Source of the DNA: Streptomyces xiaopingdaonensis
GTDB lineage: Bacteria > Actinomycetota > Actinomycetes > Streptomycetales > Streptomycetaceae
Direction of reading: 5' to 3'
NCBI RefSeq assembly: GCF_000262345.1
Contig: NZ_AJTQ01000309.1
Location: forward strand, 1-34,333
DNA: 34,333 nt
Of this stretch, positions 28,463-34,333 are shown in pieces; positions within the stretch are counted from its first letter, which is position 1; each line of letters begins with the position of its first letter. The notes under the pieces were generated by a model. The model saw only the letters and a list, made by a program, of their open reading frames with translations. It ran no database searches and was not told the DNA's origin. The position numbers and the translations under genes were made by a program.

Positions 28463-28472
28463 CCGTCCGGGG

Positions 28473-28488
28473 CCGCCCGTGCGGGCGG
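28473..28488 (+). terminator. small hairpin after the semialdehyde dehydrogenase gene
   Basis: CCGCCC-GTGC-GGGCGG, a 6-bp stem with a tetraloop (or 7 bp with a 2-nt loop), 10 bp after the stop. No T run. It may attenuate rather than end transcription into the next gene. Confidence 0.4.
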
Positions 28489-28561
28489 TGCCCGACCCCC
28501 CGTGAGCGCGCACGACCAGAGCCGCACCCTTACGACCGAGCCGCATGTCATCGGAGGTCCC

Positions 28562-30457
28562 GTGTCCGAGAAGTCGCAGAGCGCCGAGGAAGAGCAGTTC
28601 GACTACGACGTGGTCGTCGTCGGGTCAGGGTTCGGCGGCTCCGTCTCCGCCCTGCGGCTCTCCGAGAAGGGGTACCGGGTCGGTGTGCTGGAGGCGGGCC
28701 GGCGGTTCACACGCGAGACGTTGCCGAAGAACTCGTGGGACCTGAAGAAGTTCCTCTGGGCGCCGGCGCTCGGCCTCTACGGCATCCAGCGCATCCACCT
28801 GCTCAGCAATGTCATGATCCTGGCGGGCGCGGGGGTCGGCGGCGGCTCGCTCAACTACGCCAACACCCTCTACGTACCGCCCAAGGCGTTCTTCGAGGAC
28901 CGGCAGTGGGGCCACATCACCGACTGGCAGGCGGAGTTGAGCCCCTTCTACGACCAGGCGCGCCGCATGCTCGGCGCCCGGCTCAACCCGACGATGACCC
29001 CCTCGGACGTCCACCTCAAGGCGGCGGCCGACGAGTTGGGGTACGGGGACACCTTCCACATGGCGCCCGTCGGCGTCTTCTTCGGCGACGGGGAGGACGC
29101 CGCGGACGAGTCGAAGCAGGACGGCGTCCGCGTCGACCCCGGGACCGAGGTGCCCGATCCCTACTTCGGCGGCGCGGGCCCCGCGCGCAACGCGTGCACC
29201 GAGTGCGGCGAGTGCATGACCGGGTGCCGCAGGGGCGCGAAGAACACCCTCAACGAGAACTACCTCCACCTCGCCCAGCAGGCCGGCGCCGTCGTCCACC
29301 CGCTCACCACCGTGGTGTCGGTCCGCGAGGCGCCGGGTCCGCGCAAGGGCGCGGGCGCCTCGCCCGCGTACGGGCCCGAGAGCCCCGAGCACGGCTGGGA
29401 GATCGCCGTGCGCCCGACCGACAAGCGGCGCGCCCGCGCTCGGGTCCTCCGCGCCCGGTGGGTCGTCCTCGCCGCCGGCACCTACGGCACGCAGACGCTG
29501 CTGCACCGGATGCGCGACACCGGCACCCTGCCCCGCCTCTCCGGTCGGCTCGGCGAGCTGACCCGGACCAACTCGGAGGCGCTCGTCGGCTCCCAGACCC
29601 TGCCGTACCGCTACCGCGCCAAGTGGGGCAAGGACGCGGAGCCGGACTTCACCAAGGGCGTCGCCATCACCTCGTCCGTCCACCCCGACGAGAGCACCCA
29701 CATCGAGCCCGTCCGCTACGGCAAGGGGTCGAACTCGATGAGCGCGCTCACCACCCTCCAGGTGCGGCAGGACACGCGGCTCCCCAAGCCCCTTGCGCAC
29801 GTGGGGACATGCCTGCGCCATCCGGTGCAGTTCTTCTTCTCGCTCTCCGCGCGGAAGTGGTCGGAGCGCACCATCATCGGGCTCGTCATGCAGACGGTCG
29901 ACAACTCCCTCACGACCTACCGGCGGAGCAAGCGCCCCGGCAAGGGGCTGCTCACGGCGCGGCAGGGGCACGGCGCGCCGAACCCGGTCCACATCCCGGA
30001 GAGCGCCGCGGCCGCAAGCAAGATCGCCGACGAGATCGGGGGCTTCCCCGGGACCAACATCGGCGAGCTGATGAACACGCCGCTCACCGCCCACTTCCTC
30101 GGCGGCTGCCCGATCGGCGAGAGCGCGGAGCGCGGCGTCCTCGACCCGTACCACCGGGTGTGGGGACACCCCGGTATCTCCGTCGTCGACGGTTCCTCCG
30201 TTTCGGCGAATCTCGGAGTCAATCCCTCGCTGACGATCACGGCGCAGGCCGAGCGCGCGATGTCGCTCTGGCCGAACAAGGGCGAGGCGGACCCGCGCCC
30301 TGCGCAGAGCGAGGAGTACCGGCGGCTGGAGCCGGTGGCGCCGCGCCGACCCGCCGTCCCCGAGGGCGCGTTCGGTGCGCTGCGGCTCGGGTCGCCCGTG
30401 CCGCTGCCGCAGCCGCGGATGCGGCCGGGGGCCGAGGAGTCGTCGCCCGCCGAGTGA
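28562..30457 (+). CDS. FAD-dependent GMC oxidoreductase, ChoD-like, with CX2CX2CX3C motif
   Basis: A 631-residue flavoprotein. The dinucleotide fold is DVVVVGSGFGGSVSALRLSE (GSGFGG at 21-26), AGAGVGGGSLNYAN is the GMC signature region, and the C-terminal FAD part is GHPGISVVDGSSVSANLGVN. Overall it resembles the mycobacterial ChoD (Rv3409c) group, annotated as cholesterol oxidase but of unsettled substrate. Cys212, Cys215, Cys218 and Cys222 in CTECGECMTGCRRGAKN form a ferredoxin-like spacing that could bind a [4Fe-4S] cluster. GTG 28562 is chosen because GGAGG (28553-28557) lies 4 nt upstream; an upstream in-frame GTG (28502) has no such site. No signal peptide is seen, so it is probably cytoplasmic. 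It ends in a Pro-rich tail and is followed by a very strong terminator. Confidence 0.88.
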   Translation: MSEKSQSAEEEQFDYDVVVVGSGFGGSVSALRLSEKGYRVGVLEAGRRFTRETLPKNSWDLKKFLWAPALGLYGIQRIHLLSNVMILAGAGVGGGSLNYANTLYVPPKAFFEDRQWGHITDWQAELSPFYDQARRMLGARLNPTMTPSDVHLKAAADELGYGDTFHMAPVGVFFGDGEDAADESKQDGVRVDPGTEVPDPYFGGAGPARNACTECGECMTGCRRGAKNTLNENYLHLAQQAGAVVHPLTTVVSVREAPGPRKGAGASPAYGPESPEHGWEIAVRPTDKRRARARVLRARWVVLAAGTYGTQTLLHRMRDTGTLPRLSGRLGELTRTNSEALVGSQTLPYRYRAKWGKDAEPDFTKGVAITSSVHPDESTHIEPVRYGKGSNSMSALTTLQVRQDTRLPKPLAHVGTCLRHPVQFFFSLSARKWSERTIIGLVMQTVDNSLTTYRRSKRPGKGLLTARQGHGAPNPVHIPESAAAASKIADEIGGFPGTNIGELMNTPLTAHFLGGCPIGESAERGVLDPYHRVWGHPGISVVDGSSVSANLGVNPSLTITAQAERAMSLWPNKGEADPRPAQSEEYRRLEPVAPRRPAVPEGAFGALRLGSPVPLPQPRMRPGAEESSPAE

Positions 30458-30501
30458 GGTGCGCGAACACCGCGCCGGTGGGCCGGAGTTGCGTCCCGGC
30501 C

Positions 30502-30561
30502 GACGGTGAAGGGCCCCGCACGGGCGCCGAAGTGGCGGCCGATGCGGGGCCCTTCACCGTC
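30502..30561 (+). terminator. strong terminator after the GMC oxidoreductase gene
   Basis: GACGGTGAAGGGCCCCGCA (30502-30520) pairs perfectly over 19 bp with TGCGGGGCCCTTCACCGTC (30543-30561). The 22-nt loop can form further pairs. It lies 44 bp after the stop. Confidence 0.92.
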
Positions 30562-31026
30562 AGCACCCGCGTCAGGGCAGCGCGGATGCCGAGCTGCGGC
30601 GCCGGGGGGTGCGCCGCGGTTTCGCAGCGGCCGGTACCGCCCCTCGGTACACCGGGGGATGTGCTGGGGCGGTGCCTGCTGCACTGCGCGAAGTCGAGCC
30701 GTGCCGTTCTGTGATGCATCGTGCTCGATCGGCCGGGGCCGCGCAACCTCTGCGACCGAGCGCGGCGCGGACGGCCGCCCAGGTGCAACTCCCCGGGACC
30801 GCGGGGGAGTTGACGCCGGCGGATCGGCTCCGCGTACGTGGCGTGTCCGCGGAGCGGCCGGTCCCGAGCGTCCCCGGGACCGGCCGCTTTCGTGACCGGC
30901 CTGCTGTCCCCTGCTGCCCGGTCACTCGCATCGGGGCGAAGTCCCACGACGCCGCTCCGCCTCCCACGGGGCAACTGCGCCGCGAAGGCCCGGACGTCTC
31001 ATCGCTCCGATGACGCCGCCCCCTCG
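30562..31026. other. hairpin-rich intergenic region, candidate structured or small RNA
   Basis: No protein-coding gene is supported here. Successive inverted repeats are: GGTACCGCCCC/GGGGCGGTGCC (30633-30676, one G-U pair); CAACTCCCC/GGGGAGTTG (30786-30812, perfect 9 bp); GCGGA/TCCGC (30819-30833); a 12-bp perfect hairpin with a short T tail (30854-30890); and TCATCG-CTC-CGATGA (30999-31013). Because the GMC gene is already closed by a 19-bp terminator, the terminator-like hairpin at 30854 has no obvious upstream gene on the plus strand. A small RNA ending there is one explanation. No clear promoter was found. Confidence 0.4.
30854..30890 (+). terminator. perfect 12-bp terminator-like hairpin without an upstream gene
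   Basis: GCGGCCGGTCCC (30854-30865), a 10-nt loop, GGGACCGGCCGC (30876-30887), then TTTCGT. The T tail indicates plus-strand termination. Confidence 0.65.
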
Positions 31027-31085
31027 CCGCCGGGCGCCCGGTTGGCTTCAGGGACACCGGGACCAACGAAGCCGCGCCCGGGCGG
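31027..31085 (-). terminator. probable terminator of the chorismate mutase gene
   Basis: CCGCCGGGCGC (31027-31037) pairs with GCGCCCGGGCGG (31074-31085) with one bulged base. GGCTTC (31044-31049) pairs with GAAGCC (31068-31073) inside. It lies 32 bp beyond the mutase stop on the minus strand. Confidence 0.6.
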
Positions 31086-31117
31086 TAACGCTCCGTACGG
31101 GTGAGGAGCTGGGGCGC

Positions 31118-31435
31118 TCAGTCCCGCCCGCGCGAGAGCTTCAGCAGGACCATGCCGAGCTCGGTGCCGGGCCTGCCGAGGTGGCCGCGGTAGCGGTCGA
31201 GGACCTGCATCTCTCGGGCGAGGTCGACGCGTCCGCCGCCGGCGGCGATCTTCTCCTGCTGCACCCGTACGGAGACCTCGATGCGCTCCCGTACGAGGGC
31301 GACGATGCGTTCGTCGAGCGCGTCGATCTCGGCCCGGCCCGCTGCCACCTCCGGGTTGCCGGGTGCGGGCCGGGCCGCGGTGGGCCCGTTCTCGCCGGCG
31401 TCGTCGGTGGTGCGGGTCCGCGTGGTGGTGGTCAT
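31118..31435 (-). CDS. chorismate mutase, AroQ type
   Basis: A 105-residue all-helical AroQ-class mutase converting chorismate to prephenate, the branch to Phe and Tyr. Active-site positions of the E. coli P-protein mutase can be followed: Arg34 (AGRAEIDALDERI), Arg51 (VRERIE), Lys62 (QQEKIAAGGG), Asp71 (RVDLARE) and Glu75. About 30 N-terminal residues are Thr/Ala-rich and outside the fold. There is no signal peptide, so it is the cytoplasmic form. ATG 31435 is chosen because AGGGAG lies 6 nt upstream on the minus strand; the frame is open further upstream but non-homologous. The transcript appears to begin at a leader frame with aromatic codons (31578-31658), so expression is probably controlled by attenuation. 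It is divergent from guaA. Confidence 0.93.
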   Translation of the reverse strand: MTTTTRTRTTDDAGENGPTAARPAPGNPEVAAGRAEIDALDERIVALVRERIEVSVRVQQEKIAAGGGRVDLAREMQVLDRYRGHLGRPGTELGMVLLKLSRGRD

Positions 31436-31526
31436 GGTCAGCTCCCTGCTGATCGTCGGTCGACCCCCGGGCTTGGACGCCCGTCGAGGAGGCGGACCGG
31501 TCGGAGCCTGGAGCGGAGACGGCGGA

Positions 31527-31554
31527 TGCCCCGGGCGTTGATCGGCCCGGGGCA
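31527..31554 (-). terminator. perfect 10-bp hairpin in the chorismate mutase leader, putative attenuator
   Basis: TGCCCCGGGC (31527-31536), an 8-nt loop and GCCCGGGGCA (31545-31554). On the minus-strand transcript it begins 23 nt after the leader-frame stop and ends about 91 nt before the mutase ATG. There is no U run, which is common for Streptomyces terminators. Confidence 0.6.
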
Positions 31555-31577
31555 CCTGGGAGGTCTGCGGTGGTCGT

Positions 31578-31658
31578 TCAGCGGAGACGACCGTGGCTCC
31601 CGTGGCAGCCGGCCCGGCCGGTGCCATAGGTAAACCAGAAGGTCGCTCGCGTGAACAC
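31578..31658 (-). CDS. leader peptide with Phe-Trp-Phe-Thr-Tyr run upstream of chorismate mutase
   Basis: A 26-codon frame from GTG 31658 to TGA 31578. Residues 6-11 read TFWFTY, and Phe is also residue 2. The aromatic codons occupy 31640-31626 on the minus strand; Phe9 is TTT and Tyr11 is TAT, codons that are rare in this genome. Immediately after Tyr11 the RNA can fold GGCA-CCGGC/GCCGG-C-TGCC (31604-31625), and a stronger hairpin follows at 31527-31554. The -10 element ends 7 nt before the GTG, so the peptide is probably translated from a leaderless transcript. Stalling at aromatic codons when charged tRNA-Phe, Trp or Tyr is scarce would alter folding and let transcription reach the mutase gene. 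The role is inferred from this layout. Confidence 0.75.
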   Translation of the reverse strand: MFTRATFWFTYGTGRAGCHGSHGRLR

Positions 31659-31665
31659 GCGGACC

Positions 31666-31694
31666 AGTATGCCCCCGTACCGGATGCCCGCCAA
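31666..31694 (-). promoter_or_regulatory. promoter of the leader peptide-chorismate mutase transcript
   Basis: On the minus strand TTGGCG (31694-31689), a 17-bp spacer and CATACT (31671-31666). Each hexamer matches the vegetative consensus at four of six positions. The expected start falls at or next to the GTG at 31658. Confidence 0.7.
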
Positions 31695-31722
31695 GCAGGG
31701 TCCCAGTCGGCGGCGGCCCGGG

Positions 31723-31757
31723 GCGCTCCGGTGCGTGCACGGGAGGCTCCGGAGCGC
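31723..31757. promoter_or_regulatory. inverted repeat between divergent chorismate mutase and guaA promoters
   Basis: GCGCTCCGG (31723-31731) and CCGGAGCGC (31749-31757), a perfect 9-bp repeat with a 17-nt spacer. The right arm also forms the palindrome GCTCCGGAGC (31746-31755). It is a possible operator acting on one or both promoters. Confidence 0.35.
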
Positions 31758-31807
31758 AGTCGGATTCGCGCTTCCGCAGGCCGGAACAGGCACGCTCACC
31801 GCCCGGT

Positions 31808-31813
31808 TAGACT
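31808..31813 (+). promoter_or_regulatory. possible -10 of guaA
   Basis: TAGACT matches TANNNT and would give a start near 31820, about 78 nt before the guaA ATG. No clear -35 is seen. Confidence 0.4.
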
Positions 31814-31897
31814 CGTGGGTACACCCCGTCTCATCCGCCGAGAGGCAGCTTCGTGGCGCCTTCCCGTCGAGAACCCCACGCCCCCGAAGGAGGCGCG

Positions 31898-33505
31898 ATG
31901 CGCCGCAGTGATCCGTCCACCGAGAACGGCCCCGCCGAGGAGGCGCCCGAGGTCGTCCTCGTCGTCGACTTCGGCGCGCAGTACGCCCAGTTGATCGCAC
32001 GGCGGGTGCGCGAGGCGCGGGTGTACAGCGAGATCGTTCCGCACACGACGAGCGCCGCCGAGATGCTCGCGAGGAACCCGAAGGCGATCATCCTCTCCGG
32101 CGGCCCGTCCTCCGTCTACGCCGAGGACGCCCCGTCGATGGACCGCGAGGTCTTCGAGGCCGGCGTCCCCGTCCTCGGCATCTGCTACGGCTTCCAGGTC
32201 ATGGCGCAGACGCTCGGCGGCACCGTGGACAACACCGGCGGCCGCGAGTACGGGCGCACCGAACTCGCCGTCGCCAAGCCGGACTCCACGCTCTTCGAGG
32301 GCACCCCGGCCGGGCAGCAGGTCTGGATGTCGCACGGCGACGCCTGCTCCGCGGCCCCCGCCGGCTTCACCGTCACCGCCTCGACGGACCTCGTCCCCGT
32401 CGCCGCCTTCGAGAACGACGAACGGAAGCTCTACGGCGTCCAGCACCACCCCGAGGTGATGCACACCACCTTCGGGCAGCAGGAGTTGGAGCACTTCCTC
32501 TACCGCGGTGCCGGGCTCACCCCCTCGTGGACGACCGAGTCGATCGTCGACGAGCAGGTCGAGGAGATCCGCGCGCGCGTCGGGCCGAAGCGCGCGATCT
32601 GCGGGCTCTCCGGCGGCGTTGACTCCGCGGTGGCGGCGGCCCTCGTGCAGCGCGCGATCGGCTCCCAGCTCACGTGCGTGTACGTCGACCACGGGCTGAT
32701 GCGGAAGGGCGAGACGGAGCAGGTCGAGAAGGACTTCGTCGCGGCGACCGGCGTGCAGCTCAAGGTGGTCGACGCCGCGGAGCGGTTCCTCACCGCGCTC
32801 GCCGGCGTCTCGGACCCGGAGGAGAAGCGGAAGATCATCGGGCGGGAGTTCATCCGCGTCTTCGAGCAGGCGCAGGCGGAACTCGTCGCCGAGGCGGGGG
32901 CCGCGGGCGAGGACGTCGCCTTCCTGGTGCAGGGGACGCTCTACCCGGACGTCGTCGAGTCGGGCGGCGGCAACGGCACCGCCAACATCAAGTCGCACCA
33001 CAACGTCGGCGGGCTCCCCGAGGACCTCGAGTTCGAGCTGATCGAGCCGCTGCGCAAGCTCTTCAAGGACGAGGTCCGCGCCGTCGGGCGCGAGCTCGGC
33101 CTCCCCGACGCGATCGTCGAGCGGCAGCCCTTCCCGGGGCCCGGGCTCGGCATCCGCATCGTCGGCGAGGTGACGGCCGAGCGGCTGGCCGTCCTCCGCG
33201 AGGCCGACGCCATCGCGCGCGCCGAGCTGACGGCTGCCGGGCTCGACGGCGAGATCTGGCAGTGCCCCGTCGTCCTCCTCGGGGACGTACGCAGCGTCGG
33301 CGTCCAGGGCGACGGCCGCACCTACGGGCACCCGATCGTGCTGCGCCCGGTCTCCTCGGAGGACGCGATGACGGCCGACTGGTCCCGGCTCCCCTACGAG
33401 GTCCTCGCGCGGATCTCCACTCGGATCACCAACGAGGTCGCCGAGGTCAACCGCGTCGCCCTCGACGTGACGAGCAAGCCGCCGGGGACCATCGAGTGGG
33501 AGTGA
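31898..33505 (+). CDS. guaA: GMP synthase (glutamine-hydrolysing) GuaA
   Basis: A 535-residue enzyme that aminates XMP to GMP. The N-terminal class I glutamine amidotransferase domain has Cys96 (GICYGFQ), His184 and Glu186 (HHPEVMH). The ATP-pyrophosphatase domain has the loop [10 protein letters not shown] (SGGVDS at 238-243). The C-terminal dimerisation domain carries [17 protein letters not shown] and ends [13 protein letters not shown], as in almost all GuaA proteins. ATG 31898 is preferred: GAAGGAGG (31886-31893) lies 4 nt upstream. An in-frame GTG at 31853 with a weaker AGAGG would add 15 residues. It completes the IMP-XMP-GMP route with guaB in this window. A 16-bp terminator follows. 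Confidence 0.98.
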   Translation: MRRSDPSTENGPAEEAPEVVLVVDFGAQYAQLIARRVREARVYSEIVPHTTSAAEMLARNPKAIILSGGPSSVYAEDAPSMDREVFEAGVPVLGICYGFQVMAQTLGGTVDNTGGREYGRTELAVAKPDSTLFEGTPAGQQVWMSHGDACSAAPAGFTVTASTDLVPVAAFENDERKLYGVQHHPEVMHTTFGQQELEHFLYRGAGLTPSWTTESIVDEQVEEIRARVGPKRAICGLSGGVDSAVAAALVQRAIGSQLTCVYVDHGLMRKGETEQVEKDFVAATGVQLKVVDAAERFLTALAGVSDPEEKRKIIGREFIRVFEQAQAELVAEAGAAGEDVAFLVQGTLYPDVVESGGGNGTANIKSHHNVGGLPEDLEFELIEPLRKLFKDEVRAVGRELGLPDAIVERQPFPGPGLGIRIVGEVTAERLAVLREADAIARAELTAAGLDGEIWQCPVVLLGDVRSVGVQGDGRTYGHPIVLRPVSSEDAMTADWSRLPYEVLARISTRITNEVAEVNRVALDVTSKPPGTIEWE

Positions 33506-33530
33506 GGGCCGTGGGGGCCCGCTGAGTTCC

Positions 33531-33568
33531 ACGTGCCGCCGCCCGCCGGTCCGCGGGCGGCGGCACGT
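33531..33568. terminator. strong terminator after guaA
   Basis: ACGTGCCGCCGCCCGC (33531-33546), loop CGGTCC and GCGGGCGGCGGCACGT (33553-33568): a perfect 16-bp stem 25 bp after the guaA stop. Confidence 0.92.
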
Positions 33569-33660
33569 GTGCGTGCGGGGGCTTCGCGCGCGGTCCCGGG
33601 GGGACTGCGGATAGGCTCGGGGCGTCGATTGCCGGGTCACTGAACGGAGTTGGGGGCCGC

Positions 33661-34333
33661 GTGGGGGGACGTGACGGGGAGGAGGGTGCTGCGGCGCCCC
33701 GTTCGTCGCCGGGCACCAGGGAGGAGCGGGCCGCACGCTGGGATGCCGAGGAGGACCTGGCGCGGGGCGCGACCCGGTCCAAGGTCTGGGTCGGCATCGT
33801 GGTGCTGGGCGTGCTCGCGGCCTTCGCACTCGACCGCGCCGTCGACACGCCGCTCAGCTCGGCGCGTGCCGTCCACGACGCGTGCGGCGGGGCGCTGCAC
33901 GCGGACGAGGTGGCGCAGTACGACGGCGAGACCGGGACGACGGAGCAGACGGAGCGCTACAACGCCGAACTGGGCAGGTACTACTGCGAGTTGGGCGACG
34001 GGCATAAGGTCGTCCTCGCGCTGGACGCGGCGGTCGACACCGCGGGGGTCTCCCAGGTGGTCGGCGGCCTCATGTCCGCCGACCGGCTGACGCCGAGTCC
34101 CACAGGCGTGCCGGGCTGGAGCGACGACCACCACATCACCCTGCTGCCCCCGTGCCCCGGCGCCGGGCGGGACATCGACGGCGAAACGGCGCGGGCGGCG
34201 ATCCAAGTCCGGGGCGGGTGGCGGCCGGACGCGGACGTGCGGTCCGAGGGCATTCTGGCGGTCTGGCGGAGCGCGGTCCGCGCCGCCAACTCGGCGCTGG
34301 AGCGGCTCGGTTGCGGGACGGAGCCGCTGGACC
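33661..34333 (+). CDS. membrane-anchored hypothetical protein, truncated by the window end
   Basis: An open frame of 224 codons from GTG 33661 that runs off the right edge with no stop. Residues 1-40 are hydrophilic (VGGRDGEEGAAAPRSSPGTR onward). One membrane helix lies at about 43-61 (VWVGIVVLGVLAAFAL). The rest is extracytoplasmic, with four Cys at 75, 109, 165 and 218 that could form two disulfides. It contains DDHHITLLPPCPGAGRDIDG and VRAANSALERLGCGTEPL. This pattern is common in Streptomyces proteins of unknown function, and I do not recognise a family. A -10-like TAGGCT lies at 33612-33617. The ribosome site is weak (GGAG 33646-33649), so the start is only probable. Confidence 0.72.
   Translation, partial: MGGRDGEEGAAAPRSSPGTREERAARWDAEEDLARGATRSKVWVGIVVLGVLAAFALDRAVDTPLSSARAVHDACGGALHADEVAQYDGETGTTEQTERYNAELGRYYCELGDGHKVVLALDAAVDTAGVSQVVGGLMSADRLTPSPTGVPGWSDDHHITLLPPCPGAGRDIDGETARAAIQVRGGWRPDADVRSEGILAVWRSAVRAANSALERLGCGTEPLD

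Noticed and set aside
26728..30714. A 1328-codon plus-strand open frame across the dehydrogenase and GMC genes in another frame
   Set aside because: It overlaps two well-supported enzymes in the wrong frame and is Arg/Gly-rich without domains.
31436..31627. Longer chorismate mutase with an N-terminal extension in the same frame
   Set aside because: The ATG at 31435 has AGGGAG at the right spacing, and the upstream part of that frame crosses the attenuator hairpin and is Pro-rich without homology.
31853..31897. Upstream GTG start for guaA
   Set aside because: A much better ribosome site (GAAGGAGG) serves the ATG at 31898, and the extra 15 residues are not part of the family.

Overview
The window is high-G+C actinobacterial DNA and almost certainly comes from a Streptomyces chromosome. 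The evidence is the strong third-position GC bias, GTG starts with GGAGG-type ribosome sites, and the developmental genes whiD and bldM next to an ECF sigma factor of the ShbA type. A CIRCE-controlled groES-groEL1 pair, guaB plus a GuaB3 paralogue, and a run of transmembrane Ser/Thr kinases add to this. From memory the order resembles the S. coelicolor region around SCO4750 to SCO4786. No transposase, integrase, phage gene, rRNA or tRNA was seen.

Layout. At 1-617 are the 3' end of tsaD and a translationally coupled small gene. At 1045-2053 is a type I-E-like CRISPR array (17 repeats, 16 spacers) with its leader on the left and no cas gene in the window. At 2160-6168 are an arylamine N-acetyltransferase, a CopD-like copper membrane protein and a THUMP-like-domain methyltransferase. 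At 6251-8660 is the heat-shock locus with two CIRCE operators. At 8667-10177 an SDR dehydrogenase and a MOSC protein lie on the minus strand downstream of whiD (10219-10551). bldM (10916) diverges from whiD and has a textbook sigma-BldN promoter; the shbA-type sigma factor, guaB and guaB3 follow on the plus strand to 15233.

At 15297-16559 a nucleotide-sugar dehydrogenase homologue has lost its catalytic Cys and diverges from glpD (16794-18500). At 18844-26670 are three membrane-anchored kinase-family proteins: an active kinase, a large pseudokinase and an active kinase. They are followed by succinic semialdehyde dehydrogenase (26813), which looks leaderless, and a ChoD-like GMC oxidoreductase carrying a ferredoxin-like Cys motif (28562-30457). 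A hairpin-rich intergenic region leads to a chorismate mutase on the minus strand (31118-31435), which diverges from guaA (31898-33505). A truncated membrane-anchored protein gene runs off the right edge.

The most interesting signal is upstream of the chorismate mutase. A good promoter (31666-31694) leads straight into a 26-codon open frame (31578-31658) with a Phe-Trp-Phe-Thr-Tyr run. This is followed by a hairpin right after the aromatic codons and a second, perfect 10-bp hairpin before the mutase gene. That is the architecture of a ribosome-mediated attenuator sensing aromatic amino acids at the branch-point enzyme that commits chorismate to Phe and Tyr.

Functionally the window joins purine (GMP) synthesis (guaB, guaB3, guaA), developmental control (whiD, bldM, sigma factor), protein folding, membrane signalling (kinases) and CRISPR memory. 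Product calls for well-known families rest on motifs read from the translation. Terminators and promoters are by-eye calls and were not computed.
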